Assembly (NCBI GenBank): GCA_905182195.1
Contig: CAJJAW010000008.1
Coordinates: 62,001-126,000, forward strand
Direction of reading: 5' to 3'
Source of the DNA: Alphaproteobacteria bacterium UBA4588
GTDB lineage: Bacteria > Pseudomonadota > Alphaproteobacteria > Rhodobacterales > Rhodobacteraceae
DNA: 64,000 nucleotides
Under the pieces are notes generated by a model. That model had not been told where the DNA came from and ran no database searches. It saw only the letters and a program-made list of their open reading frames with translations. This document shows, in pieces, positions 1 to 9,800 of the stretch. The translations under genes were made by a program, and so were the position numbers. The stretch's first letter is position 1. Every line of letters begins with the position of its first letter.

Positions 1-169
1 CATGATAAAGAGCCACGCCATCAATGGCCGTCAAATTGGCGAGTTCGGCTTCCAGGGTTTGGTCTGTTTGCAAGACCAAAAGCCCAATTCGCGCACGATG
101 ACCAACCCCCGCATCAGTATCGAATGAAAGTTTCTCAACACTTTGTGACTCTTTTGGGCGGGGTGTCAT
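1..169 (-). CDS. Asp/Glu racemase / arylmalonate decarboxylase-like protein (N-terminal part)
   Basis: The gene is cut by the left edge, so only about 56 residues are visible. The start ATG (169-167) overlaps the pcaB stop in an ATGA arrangement, so it is the sixth gene of the pca operon and probably translationally coupled. After a polar leader the sequence reads GHRARIGLLVLQTDQTLEAE and then a GVALYH strand. That is the usual first-strand pattern of the Asp/Glu racemase, maleate isomerase and arylmalonate decarboxylase superfamily (R-[IL]-G-L-[IL]-x4-[NQ]-x2-[TL]-E-x-[ED]). The catalytic cysteines lie outside the window, so racemase, cis-trans isomerase or decarboxylase cannot be distinguished. 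A role in aromatic-acid or maleate-type side chemistry is inferred from context only. Confidence 0.6.
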   Translation of the reverse strand, partial: MTPRPKESQSVEKLSFDTDAGVGHRARIGLLVLQTDQTLEAELANLTAIDGVALYH

Positions 170-1197
170 ATTTTAGCCTCAACCTCACACACGCTTGAGG
201 TTCCAATTTTCTCAATTTTCTCGAGCAATTCACAACCGACAGAAAGGCTCCTTGCGGTGGCTTGAAGCATATTGGGCAAGATCATCCACTCTAAGGCCCA
301 AGCTGCGCCAGAGCGTTCTTGTTCATGAACCAACGCCTGATGCATACCACTAACTTGGGTTGCATTATACCTAGCCAAGGTGACCAAGAGCTCTGCCAAA
401 ATAGGGTTTTTTTTGTGCGGCATGGCCGAGGACGATCCACCACCCACCAGCGAAATCTCATCAATGCCCTGCTGCGCCATGAGCGATATATCCATGCCCA
501 GTTTGCCTAAACTGCCAGAAACCAAGGACAACCAGCTTGCCAATTCTCCCAATCCGTCTCGCATTGCATGCCAGCTTTTGTCCGGCGCCGCCAGACCCAA
601 GCGGGCGGCCAGCGCATCACCTGAACTCAAGCCAACAGCGCCACCACACTGCATGCGCAACAGCCGCGGTAACATCTGATGCAATCGAGCTAGATGATCG
701 GTCAATGGAAAACTCCAAGTCGTTAACCTATCTGCTACGGTTATAGGCAAGGCAGCTTGCATCCGTGTGCGCCCCATCAGCGTTGTTGTGCCATGATCTT
801 GCGATAACTGAGAAATAACAGATTGCAGCTCGGCCAGACGCCGCTCAAAAATCGACAAGACATCACGTAAGGACAAAACCAAAGCCGTGTCAATCACGTC
901 TTGGCTGGTGAGGCCACGATGAATATCTATATGTAATTCCTGAGAAATTTTCGCCCTCAAACACCGTACCAATTCTGGTACGGGCAAGCCATCAACGGAG
1001 GCGCCTGCCATCAAATCTTGCGGCGTAATCTGTGCGGCCTCCACAGCCAAGGCAGCCGCTTCGTTGCCCAAAACGCGGCTGTGAGCGGCTTCAATCCGCA
1101 GCATATGCGCAAGCTGAGTGTCTGCGGACAGATGAGCTAAAACTTCAGGATCACCAAAAATACCACTCAGCCACGGATGTTCAAATACCGAGGTCAC
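166..1197 (-). CDS. pcaB: 3-carboxy-cis,cis-muconate cycloisomerase
   Basis: Converts 3-carboxy-cis,cis-muconate to 4-carboxymuconolactone in the protocatechuate branch of the beta-ketoadipate pathway (cytoplasm). The 343-residue product belongs to the fumarase/aspartase superfamily. The superfamily signature loop GSSSAMPHKKNP lies at about residues 254-265, with HRGLTSQDVIDTA (93-105) and GRTRMQAALP (142-151) as the other conserved blocks. It is slightly short for the family because the C-terminal domain found in longer homologues is absent, a form common in alphaproteobacteria. Its start overlaps the BKACE stop by 4 bp and its stop overlaps the next gene. The reading frame is intact. Confidence 0.95.
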   Translation of the reverse strand: MTSVFEHPWLSGIFGDPEVLAHLSADTQLAHMLRIEAAHSRVLGNEAAALAVEAAQITPQDLMAGASVDGLPVPELVRCLRAKISQELHIDIHRGLTSQDVIDTALVLSLRDVLSIFERRLAELQSVISQLSQDHGTTTLMGRTRMQAALPITVADRLTTWSFPLTDHLARLHQMLPRLLRMQCGGAVGLSSGDALAARLGLAAPDKSWHAMRDGLGELASWLSLVSGSLGKLGMDISLMAQQGIDEISLVGGGSSSAMPHKKNPILAELLVTLARYNATQVSGMHQALVHEQERSGAAWALEWMILPNMLQATARSLSVGCELLEKIEKIGTSSVCEVEAKI

Positions 1198-2036
1198 GCG
1201 GCCTTCAGCCCTAAAATTTTCCGCGCCTGAGCTGGACTGGCCACTGGGCGCTCATATTTTTCACAAAGAGCCGCAGCTCGGGCAATAAGCGCAGCGTTCG
1301 ATGGCGCCAGAGTATTGCGATCCAAGCGGACATTATCTTCCAAGCCAGCGCGGGTGTGCCCTCCAGCAGAAATAGCCCATTCGTTAACAACAATCTGGTT
1401 GGCACCAATCCCTGCTGCACACCAGGAAGCACTGGGCGCCCTTACCTGCATTTGAGCCACATAAAAATCAAAGACAGCACGATCCGCCGGCATAGCGTTT
1501 TTCACACCCATGACAAATTGGACATAGAGCCGCCCAAAAAGCTGCCCCTCCTCATGCAGTCGGATCGCTTGCAAGATGTGTGACAGGTCAAATGCCTCTA
1601 TTTCAGGCACTACCTCATGGGCTTGCATCTCACTAGCCAACCACTGAACTAAGCTAGGCGGATTTTCATAAACACGCGTCGGAAAGTTGTTTGACCCCAC
1701 TGATAGAGAAGCCATATCCGGACAAAGGGACAGCATTCCACCACGCTCCTGCCCAGAACCTGAGCGCCCACCAGTTGAAAATTGAATGATTACTTCGGGG
1801 CAGTGGCGCCTCAGTTCTTCTTGCAAACGGGCAAATTTTTCGGGGTCACTGCTTGTGGTTTGATCATCATTACGGACATGTGCATGAATTATTGCAGCCC
1901 CAGCCTCTACGGCGGCATGGCTACTCTCCACCTGTTCCGCAACACTAATCGGCACCGCTGGGTTAGAAGCTTTTGTGGGTACCGAACCTGTGATTGCACA
2001 ACATAAAATACAGGGGTTTGAATGGTTTTCAGACAT
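1194..2036 (-). CDS. Beta-keto acid cleavage enzyme (BKACE, DUF849 family)
   Basis: A 280-residue TIM-barrel Zn2+ enzyme of the BKACE / 3-keto-5-aminohexanoate cleavage family. Members use acetyl-CoA to split a beta-keto acid into acetoacetate and a new acyl-CoA. The metal-binding HAHVR motif is at residues 51-55 (His51 and His53). The glycine-rich active-site region with HTRAG and GLEDN (Glu233) is near residues 227-235. It sits inside the pca operon between pcaG and pcaB (8-bp and 4-bp overlaps). I infer that its substrate is beta-ketoadipate, giving succinyl-CoA plus acetoacetate in place of the pcaIJ/pcaF steps. The substrate assignment is inference; the family assignment is strong. Confidence 0.9.
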   Translation of the reverse strand: MSENHSNPCILCCAITGSVPTKASNPAVPISVAEQVESSHAAVEAGAAIIHAHVRNDDQTTSSDPEKFARLQEELRRHCPEVIIQFSTGGRSGSGQERGGMLSLCPDMASLSVGSNNFPTRVYENPPSLVQWLASEMQAHEVVPEIEAFDLSHILQAIRLHEEGQLFGRLYVQFVMGVKNAMPADRAVFDFYVAQMQVRAPSASWCAAGIGANQIVVNEWAISAGGHTRAGLEDNVRLDRNTLAPSNAALIARAAALCEKYERPVASPAQARKILGLKAA

Positions 2037-2589
2037 TTAGAAATACCGTTTCATTTTCACCTTGTAGGTGGATGTCAAAATTATAGCTCTCACCGTCTTG
2101 AATGGCAATTAAAGTAGCCTTGCGGACCGGGTCGTTGATCGAGGTAAGTACTGGATCATTCGCGTTAGCTTGGCCGTCAAAATAGATCCGCGTGTGTAAG
2201 CCTAGATTTATCCCACGGGCGACCACCCAAACCTTGATATGCGGCGCATCCTCTCCAATGGCGGCAGGCAAAATAGTTTGCAGATAATAGCCCGCCAACT
2301 CGGCATCCACCGCCCTGCGTGCCCACCCTTGAGAGCCGCCTTGCGACGCATATTGTCCACTTGCATCTGCTTGCCAAAACTCCAACATCGCGTCTGTGAC
2401 GGGTTTACCGTCGCCGTCAAATATTCTTCCTTTAATTGTAATCAATAAACCAGAAGTGTCAGAACTGAACATTTCAGCACCCAAATCATGGCCACCATAC
2501 ATATTTTCGAGGCCAGCAAAGCTTGGCGTACAGCCAATATGCACGTATGGGCCAGCAGTCTGGGACGCACTTTGCAATCGTGTCATCAA
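2029..2589 (-). CDS. pcaG: Protocatechuate 3,4-dioxygenase, alpha subunit
   Basis: Non-catalytic partner of PcaH in the ring-cleaving intradiol dioxygenase that opens protocatechuate to 3-carboxy-cis,cis-muconate. The 186-residue product has the intradiol-dioxygenase beta-sandwich pattern: a GRIFDGDGKPVTDAMLEFWQ block near residues 54-73, then an ASGQYASQ segment and a shortened C-terminal half. The Fe-ligand tyrosines and histidines of the beta subunit are not conserved, as expected for alpha. It follows pcaH with a 4-bp overlap and overlaps the BKACE start by 8 bp. The frame is intact. Confidence 0.93.
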   Translation of the reverse strand: MMTRLQSASQTAGPYVHIGCTPSFAGLENMYGGHDLGAEMFSSDTSGLLITIKGRIFDGDGKPVTDAMLEFWQADASGQYASQGGSQGWARRAVDAELAGYYLQTILPAAIGEDAPHIKVWVVARGINLGLHTRIYFDGQANANDPVLTSINDPVRKATLIAIQDGESYNFDIHLQGENETVFLNV

Positions 2590-3314
2590 TTGCCCTCCAG
2601 TTTATTTTCAAACAATGTTGAGCCTTGACCCCGCAAAATGATATCAAAGCGGAATGCACGAAAATTCATAGGTACCGTGTGCGCCATATCCAAACGCGCC
2701 GTGAGACGGTCAATAGCCGTTGGGTTCGCAATGGTTTGAACAATAGGGCACAGCGGGATATGCGGATCGCCCTCAAAATACATCTGGGTGATCAAACGCT
2801 GAGCCCAGCCAGTGCCAAAGCAGCTAAAGTGAATGTGCGCAGGCCGCCAATCATTTCCACCATTAGGCCAAGGGTAAGGCCCCGGGCGGATTGTGCGTAA
2901 CGAGTAATAGCCGTCCCCATCTGTTATTGTGCGGCCACAGCCTCCAAAGTTTGGATCCAGTGGCGCTAAGTAGCCATCTTTATTATGTCGATACCTCCCA
3001 CCTGCATTAGCTTGCCAAAATTCAAGTAAGCTATTCGAGACAGGGCGTGCATTTTCGTCGAGCATGTACCCGTGCACCATAATCTGTTCGCCAATTGCGG
3101 CTTCGCCAGGACAAGCATAATTAATGATTAAGTCATTATCGTTTGGATTAATAACGTCATGGCCAAAATTTGGACCTAATAGCTCACCTTGACCCGGCGT
3201 GAAGGATAACAGCTTGTGCATTGGCGACCGAAGACGTGAACTGCGGTATTCAGGGGTTAGCGCCTGAGGCTGTAGGCTCATATCCAGCCGATTAAATGGT
3301 TTTTCTTTTATCAC
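2586..3314 (-). CDS. pcaH: Protocatechuate 3,4-dioxygenase, beta subunit (catalytic)
   Basis: Catalytic Fe(III) subunit of protocatechuate 3,4-dioxygenase, 242 residues, close to the family length. All four iron ligands can be placed: Tyr108 in GRYRHNKD, Tyr147 in PGPYPW, and His160 and His162 in WRPAHIHF. The spacing of 39, 13 and 2 residues is the same as in the characterised Pseudomonas enzyme (Tyr408, Tyr447, His460, His462). It is the second gene of the operon, overlapping pcaC and pcaG by 4 bp each, which suits stoichiometric synthesis of the two subunits. Confidence 0.96.
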   Translation of the reverse strand: MIKEKPFNRLDMSLQPQALTPEYRSSRLRSPMHKLLSFTPGQGELLGPNFGHDVINPNDNDLIINYACPGEAAIGEQIMVHGYMLDENARPVSNSLLEFWQANAGGRYRHNKDGYLAPLDPNFGGCGRTITDGDGYYSLRTIRPGPYPWPNGGNDWRPAHIHFSCFGTGWAQRLITQMYFEGDPHIPLCPIVQTIANPTAIDRLTARLDMAHTVPMNFRAFRFDIILRGQGSTLFENKLEGN

Positions 3315-3700
3315 TCTAGCTCATCCATTCGTGCAAAAGTCTGCTTTGCCACTTGCATTGCGCGGTTTGCCGTTGGCACGCCAGCGTAGATCGCCACATG
3401 CAGGATGAGTTCCTGAATATCTTCTCTACTTGCACTTGTGTTAGCCGTGGCGCGAATGTGCATGGCCACTTCTTCCCAATGCCCCTGCCCACACAGTAAA
3501 GCCAAAGTAACGATTGATCGCTGCCTATGGTCCCACGTATCGCGCGACCATACATGCCCCCACGCAGCCTCAGTGATCAACTCTTGGAATGGGGCATCAA
3601 ACTCAGTTTTTGTTTTTTCGGCTTGGTCAACATGAGCGTCACCTAAAACTTTTCGCCGCGTCGCCATACCCTGCTCATGTCGCATTGAAGGTTTCCCCAT
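3311..3700 (-). CDS. pcaC: 4-carboxymuconolactone decarboxylase
   Basis: Decarboxylates gamma-carboxymuconolactone to beta-ketoadipate enol-lactone. The 129-residue product is a single CMD/AhpD-like all-helical domain with the typical block WDHRQRSIVTLALLCGQG at about residues 56-73 and the helix HIRATANT...EIL-type stretch ending in AIYAGVPTAN (about 106-115). It is the first gene of the operon, immediately downstream of the inverted-repeat promoter. The next pathway gene (pcaD, enol-lactone hydrolase) is not in the window. Confidence 0.93.
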   Translation of the reverse strand: MGKPSMRHEQGMATRRKVLGDAHVDQAEKTKTEFDAPFQELITEAAWGHVWSRDTWDHRQRSIVTLALLCGQGHWEEVAMHIRATANTSASREDIQELILHVAIYAGVPTANRAMQVAKQTFARMDELE

Positions 3701-3769
3701 TTACACTCCTTTTGGTTGCAAGTGCACAAGCCATCTCAGGTTGTCCTTAGATGAATATTTCGGCTTTCT

Positions 3770-3798
3770 ATAATGAAAACTTAGTTGCTGGGGGTCAA
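3770..3798 (-). promoter_or_regulatory. Predicted sigma-70-type promoter of the pca operon
   Basis: On the minus strand TTGACC (3798-3793) and CATTAT (3775-3770) are separated by 17 bp. The -35 element matches the consensus at 5 of 6 positions and the -10 at 4 of 6. The -35 hexamer falls in the spacer and edge of the inverted repeat at 3780-3807, so a dimeric repressor there would block RNA polymerase. The pcaC start is 70 bp downstream. Confidence 0.5.
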
Positions 3799-3807
3799 GC
3801 AACTAAG
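3780..3807. promoter_or_regulatory. Perfect 10-bp inverted repeat, candidate operator of the pca operon
   Basis: CTTAGTTGCT (3780-3789) and its exact reverse complement AGCAACTAAG (3798-3807) flank an 8-bp spacer. The TAGTTGC/GCAACTA half-sites resemble operators of MarR-type regulators of aromatic catabolism. The site overlaps the predicted -35 element. No regulator gene is seen in the window, so the binding protein is unknown. On the sequence alone a hairpin function is possible, but no T-tract follows. Confidence 0.6.
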
Positions 3808-4008
3808 ATAACTATCTTTTCGTGACAGGCTTCATTTTTTGATCCTAATGTCCAACTAGTCTTCAAAAGGGATCTTCTATTGAGGCAATGCCAACAAATT
3901 ATATTTGAGTGACTTTGCTTTAATTAAGTCGAATTAACAGACATCTAGGCACGCTTGCGGTTTTATATTCTGGATGAACAAATCTTGGCCGAAAGTAATC
4001 ACCAACTG

Positions 4009-4512
4009 CTAAACCTTAACACATGTACCCATCAATGAAATTATTAACCCATCCTTCCTAAAGTCACCTAAAACAATATAGTCAACGTTGAGCCCGATAA
4101 TACAATTAGCGTCTAACCTTATCGCTTTTGACTTAATTTCCAACATTGCCATTTCCAAAGATTCTTGCAAAAAATCTGTACTTTTTTCAGGCTTGCCACG
4201 TAAAGTATTCCATATTTTTTTAAAAAGTGGAGTTCGCTTAAACTCATAATGAAAATCAGTAGATATTACCCCACACCGCTTTTTAATATTGAGGTTGAAA
4301 CTGGTTTCAGTCGTAACCAACATATCTTGAAACTTATTCAACACAGTTTCTGTGGACTTCTGTGTGGATGAGAACACGGGTTCTTGGGACGTCAACACTC
4401 GAGTTTGAACTCGATCTTTCACATGGCATGTAATGCAGAGACCATTATAATTTTGAGCCGCCTGGCTTTCAGCATAACCCATTTTGGTTGAGCAATCACG
4501 ACATTTAGCCAA
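4009..4512 (-). CDS. Zinc-ribbon plus YbjQ/UPF0145-like domain protein
   Basis: A 167-residue protein. The N terminus has two Cys pairs (CRDC at residues 4-7 and CITC at 27-30), a likely small zinc ribbon. The C-terminal half (about 105-167) has the YbjQ/UPF0145 pattern: a helix, then KAIRLDANCIIGLNVDYIVLG and a final LISLMGTCVKV strand. YbjQ proteins form pentameric barrels of unknown function. The gene stands alone, in the same direction as the flanking operons but with long gaps on both sides, so it probably has its own promoter. Function is not known. Confidence 0.65.
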   Translation of the reverse strand: MAKCRDCSTKMGYAESQAAQNYNGLCITCHVKDRVQTRVLTSQEPVFSSTQKSTETVLNKFQDMLVTTETSFNLNIKKRCGVISTDFHYEFKRTPLFKKIWNTLRGKPEKSTDFLQESLEMAMLEIKSKAIRLDANCIIGLNVDYIVLGDFRKDGLIISLMGTCVKV

Positions 4513-4610
4513 ACCTAATACCTCCAGAAAACGTTACCAAAAATTATTCTAAACTAATTAGCACCCGGTAACGCATACTGAAAGTGATATCTACTTTATA
4601 AGTTTATGCT

Positions 4611-5423
4611 TTATCGTGTTAGCTTTTCAATCATATCAGAATTAGCCTGCATAATTTTTGCAGCACCACTAAACTGCTGCTGCGCTCTGATCATGTTTGT
4701 CATCTCATCTGTAATATTAACGTTAGAGCCCTCTATGAAACCTGATGTCAAATTTCCAAAGCCAGGTGCGGTAGGCTTTCCTAAAAATATTCTTCCAGCA
4801 TCGGCTGTAGGTGCGTAGGCGCCACTCCCAAGCTGCCTCAGCCCATTTGGGTTCGAAAATATGGATAAGGAAATAGTTGCGACAGGCAGGTCGCCAGTCT
4901 TTCCAAATGCCGCAAAAATATTTCCATCATTTTCAACGCTAATATTAGACAAAGGATCTTCATTTACGTCAATTGGAATTTGAATTCGCTGCAATGCCGC
5001 GGGTTCCACACCAACATCAACAAACTCACCCTCGACAGCTGGCATTCCAAGTACGAATGCGCCATCTTGCGTTTGTAAAAAGCCATTTGCATCGAGAGAA
5101 AAGCCACCATTTCTTGTAACCGAGTAGCCAATTTGGTCTGCTCGTTGGGTCATGAAGTATCCATTTCCAACTACAGCCGTATCAAGAGCACCGCCCATTT
5201 CTTTAAGTGAACCCTGAGCATCACTACGCCGCGTATCGTCAGCGTGCACGCCCTTACCAACTAAGGAGCTTTTCACACCTTCCGCAGAACTCCCGTTGAA
5301 AAGTTCCGAAAACGCTACTGAGCTCTTTTTAAAACCCGTAGAGTTTGCATTCGAGATATTATTTGAAATAATCGAAAGCTCTTGAAGAGCAGTGTCCATA
5401 CCAGATTTAACTACTGAAAACAT
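4611..5423 (-). CDS. Extra flagellar rod/hook-family protein (FlgE/FlgF/FlgG superfamily)
   Basis: A 270-residue axial protein with the bacterial rod signature at the N terminus (LSIISNNISNANSTGFKKS, residues 16-34) and the matching C-terminal helix (GSNVNITDEMTNMIRAQQQF, about 234-253). It is too short for a hook protein and close to FlgF/FlgG length. FlgE, FlgF and FlgG are all separately present at 14-18.8 kb, so this is a fourth paralogue. It lies after flgL at the end of the flg run and has its own sigma-54 promoter (5455-5470) and a GGAG ribosome site 6 bases before ATG. It might be a specialised rod, hook-cap-like or alternative hook subunit; which one is not decidable here. Confidence 0.8.
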   Translation of the reverse strand: MFSVVKSGMDTALQELSIISNNISNANSTGFKKSSVAFSELFNGSSAEGVKSSLVGKGVHADDTRRSDAQGSLKEMGGALDTAVVGNGYFMTQRADQIGYSVTRNGGFSLDANGFLQTQDGAFVLGMPAVEGEFVDVGVEPAALQRIQIPIDVNEDPLSNISVENDGNIFAAFGKTGDLPVATISLSIFSNPNGLRQLGSGAYAPTADAGRIFLGKPTAPGFGNLTSGFIEGSNVNITDEMTNMIRAQQQFSGAAKIMQANSDMIEKLTR

Positions 5424-5454
5424 AATTTACTCCTATGACATTTACATAGAACAG

Positions 5455-5470
5455 AGCAAAATTTATACCA
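5455..5470 (-). promoter_or_regulatory. Sigma-54 promoter of the extra rod/hook gene
   Basis: The minus strand reads TGGTAT-AAATT-TTGCT. GG and GC are spaced exactly as in -24/-12 promoters (TGGCAC-N5-TTGCW). It ends about 31 bp before the ATG. Confidence 0.75.
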
Positions 5471-5532
5471 ACCGATTGCAAAGAAGCATTAATTAAATCA
5501 TTTCCTTTAATAAGAATACTAATAATTCTCAT

Positions 5533-6797
5533 TTATCCCATAAAATCAAACAAGTTTTTGCTACTAATTCGTGAAAACGTTGCTTGGGCTGCTTCCTTAT
5601 TAGTTAACAAGCCCTGCAATTTAGTTAGTAAATCAGCCATATCAGCTTCCTTTATTTTTGAAATATCCTCATTCAAGTCAACCAATGTATTTTGCGTACT
5701 CTCAACAAATTTTGTGCAGTTTTGACTGCTACACCCAAATCGAAGCGCTTCGAAACAAAATGCTGGCCTATGGCTTCTATTTGGGCTCCAACCTTCGTAT
5801 TGGTCATTAAATGCGGCAAAATAATCTCATCATTAACATTAGAATTTAATACCTTTTGCACACCAATTGACCGGTCTACGGCACTCGACAAATCGGTAGC
5901 ATAGTTTTCAATTTTTAGATCTACGCCTGCACCAGACAGTCTGAGTTTATTATCAGCGGAAACCACAGCAGTAATACCACTTGACGCTGAATAGCTGTTT
6001 ATTTTAGCGACAACTGAACTGAAAGTCGTTACCATAAACATTAGCATTTATATCGTAACTTGTTCCGTTTGCGACCAAATCAAATTTAAAATTAGCGACC
6101 TGACCAGAGGCGGGGAAAACTATGTCTACGGAAGTTCCCGCTGACAGCAAGTTTGAAGATTGTGTCAGGTGCAATCTCATAATCCAAACTTTGTGAAAGT
6201 GAATCAATTGCATCAAAAATTGAGAACTTGGCGTTAGCTTGGCCAGCAGACAAAAACACCTCATCACCAGAAAAGTTTTGTCGCAACTCACTATCCCGCG
6301 ATATTTGCAATGACTTTGCACTCGCCGCTCCAGAGTAACTAATGCTGCCAAAATTATCTACTTTAAAGGGCTGCGCTACTCCAGAGTTCCCCGAAAAATA
6401 CCCATTTCCGAGTGCGTCAGTACCATTTGATATATCAATAATTTCCGTCTTTATGGCTTCAACTTCAATTTTGAATAACTTTCTTTGGTCTGGAGTTAGA
6501 AGCCGTTTGAGCTCTCAACGTAGCTCAGTTAACCTTATTGACGCATTCTCTAATTGGTCAAAGCTAATATCTATTCTCTCAAGATCTGAAATTGCCCGCT
6601 CAGCATTACTACTAAATTGAGTAACTTCTAACTTATGTTCTTCTGAGGCATTTAAATGCGCTATTTCTTGTAGATCATTTTTCAGTGATAGCGATTTTTT
6701 CCCGTGCTACTTGGACTTGAATATCCGCAACATCCTTATTCAGGCGTGAAAAAAGATCTATATTCTTTTGGTAAAAACCAGAGGTAGTAATCGACAT
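5533..6797 (-). pseudogene. flgL: Flagellar hook-filament junction protein FlgL (frame-disrupted)
   Basis: HAP3 joins FlgK to the filament. The start at 6797 gives MSITTSGFYQKNIDLFSRLN, a typical FlgL N terminus, but the frame closes after about 40 codons. Homology then continues in shifted frames (SEEHKLEVTQFSSNAERA-like, 6.6-6.5 kb; open pieces at 6310-6092, 6351-6004 and 6047-5673). The C terminus ATFSRISSKNLFDFMG ends at 5533 in yet another frame. The span corresponds to about 420 residues, normal for FlgL. At least four single-base shifts are needed, while amino-acid conservation around them is good. This is either a recent pseudogene or consensus error. It follows flgK by 15 bp. Confidence 0.75.
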
Positions 6798-6812
6798 GTT
6801 TCCCAACTCCCG

Positions 6813-9800
6813 TTAAAATGATCGCAGTAGTGTGTCTAATAACTCACGAGCAGTTGTAAGAACACGAGCCAAAGCCTGATATGCTTGCTGCTGTTCCATT
6901 AAGCGCGCCGCCTCAGTATCTAAATCCACACCAGAAAACTCGTTTTTATTATCCAAAGCTACTTGATAGGCTACTTCAAATGTCTCTAATGTTTGTTGGT
7001 TCGCTTGAATTTCAGCACCTGTATTTGACACTATTTTTCCAAATACATCTGAGTATCCACCAATTCCAGTCTCTTTGTTTAATAACGACGTATCTAGCAT
7101 ATTGTTTAGGTTATTCCCGTCATCAATATTGGCGTCTGATACCAACACTCTAAATGTGTCACCGCCATTAACAACGCCCTTAAAGTCAATTGTAAGTCCC
7201 TGAAATGTAGTACTGTTATCTCCAGAAATTGATCGAGACCCCACAATATGCCCAGTGGAGAAATCAAAAATATCCACGCTAGAGGGGTCTACTTTGCTTG
7301 CAACCAGTGAGTACTCTCGCGTGGCCTCCGCAGTTGCCTTAACTGCCTCTCCAAGGGCGATTGGATTGCGGTTTCCGTTTGATATGAAAACCAGGTCCTC
7401 ACCCCGCAAGCCGTCAATTGACAATATTTCACTTGCCAGCGAGTTTACCGTCGCACTAGACTTTACCCTTTGGTCTCCAATGTTTGAAATTCGCAGGCCA
7501 TCACCAGAAACTAACAACTGAGCATCTACGGTTGAAATACCATAATTTTTAGAATCAGCATTCGAGTTAATTCTTATATTTTTATTTCTAGTCGCGTCGT
7601 CATTTATAGAAACTTTTAGCCGAACTTGCGTATTGTCACTCGGGTTAGTCTCTGCTGTAAAAGACATCCAAGCAGGAAGAGCGCCACCTCCAGCCTTAAC
7701 AAATGTATCATTACCCGAAACAAATTCAATTACATACGCATCTGCACCTACCATGACACTGCCTATGTCAGTATCACTGGCTTTCGACTTCGCAAAATAT
7801 TTAGAGTATATCTCAGTCTTAGATGTATTGGAGATATGAAAATCTGTAGCGACTTGGCCAGCGTTTGTTGATGAAAAAGTGATCCCATGTCCACTGACAA
7901 CACCGCTGTTTGCATTAGCTTTTAGGCGGATACCAGCACCATCTACTTCAAAATTCATCGTAAGCCGATCTTTTTCAGGCCCCGTAACAGAAAATTTTGA
8001 GCCCTCCACAAGTGCAGCAAGGGCATCGGCCCCTGTAAGGAGCTTGAGTCCCAACTTTAACGTTAGTACCCTGCACCTCAATATCTTTATCAATATTTAA
8101 AGTAGCAATATATTTTTGCTCGCCAATAGAAAATGCAATCTGTGAACCTTCACCGGGGAAGCCACTGGCTAAGGCAAACGTGTCCCCATAAAAAACTGTG
8201 GAGGTTGCCATGTCTCGCAAATTTGAAGCGATTTCTTTCGAAATTATACTAGATGAAAAGTCATCAGATTCCTGAGGCAAAAAACTAGTCACAAGATCAC
8301 CAGATATTGGATCAGATAAAGTTAGGGAGTATTTTGATGCTGACGAAACAACATCGACATTCTTAACGTCAGAGTATCCACCGTCCAGTTGGTAGTTTGC
8401 GTAGAAGCTTATATCTGTATTATTATTTTTCAGATCAAAACTCTTATTTGCAAACCCCATTTCAAAAGCTGAATGAGTACTATTAGTACCATTTAGACTT
8501 AAATCAGATGTACTTTTTATTTGGACATTACCGCCAATAACTAAATGTTGCCTATCCGAAAAGGTCTTGGAATGTAGTCAGTAATCTATCACCAAATTGG
8601 TTTAGCTGGTTCACCAAAATTGCCACACCACTGTTCAAATTTAAATCTTTTAAGGTAATATCTCCAGCGTCAGTATGCTCTAAAATCACACCAGCATCGC
8701 CAGTCAAGTGAGCTGTTATCCCCGTGGAATTTGAAAAGGAGTTTATTTGGTCAACCAAGCCAGCATGTGAAGAATTAACGACAGTTGTACTAATTTGCTG
8801 ACCCGCTAAATTATTTCCAAATAGTTTAAATTCAACAAGTCCGTCTGCAATTCCTGACAGCTCCAATACATTTGATGCTGTTGCACTCATCCCTAAAGGA
8901 GCTAAATCCTTTGATAACTGGCCCGCTATTTGGCCTGCCATCATTCCAGTTTCAAAACTCACACTCACACTCTGCCCATTAGATGCGGCGATTGTAACTG
9001 GGTTTGTGAGTTGGGTACGACTTGCTGGAAAAGCACCAGCCGCGTAAACAGTTACGTTATTATTATTGTTATCGCTGTCGTTCAACCAGCGCCAGATAAG
9101 CGAAATAACATCTAATCCCTCAGTAGTTTTTCTAGTAACATCGGCACCGAAAAGCCTTTATTAGAAAGTGTGGGTAAGTAATTTGCTGTATATTTAGCCT
9201 CACTCGAAAAGCCATTTTCTGTTGTTATCAAATTTTTAACTTCATCTTGGCTCAAAATCTTCCCAGAAATTTGCACTCCTTCTCGCGTGAAAACACTCAT
9301 ATCTGCTGGGCCACTATCTTGAGGGACAAGTATTCCACCCACCCCACCCATCGAGCCTGAGGCTAACTTAGAAAAGCTGGAATTTACTGGCTGTGACGCC
9401 GAGGAAATTACAAAACTTGCACCCGACCCAACAGCACGAAGTCCAAGATCTTTAAAAGATTTTAATGAGGTATTGGAGAGTATTCCACCAGAGTTTAAAA
9501 CATCTGCTAAATCATTATTACTTTTTAAACCTGCAAACACACCCGTAGCGCCAAGACTATTACGGTCAACGCTGAATACGAATTGTTCATTCTGAATTGT
9601 CACTCAATTTTGTCAAATTTACGGTTAAATTATCAGATGAACTTAGATTATTAAAATCTATAGAAATACGTAAATTAGATTGTGAATTAAGTATGGAAAT
9701 ATCTTTAAGGGAATCCACATTTTCTATAACTCCCAATGCACCTGAGGAATTAAAGCGTATTGGGTTTGCCGCGTTTCGGCTCTCTGAAAATAGGCTTTGT

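Noticed and set aside
319-746. Overlapping plus-strand open frames within pcaB
   Set aside because: They are antisense shadows of an intact, clearly homologous pcaB; no ribosome sites or motifs.
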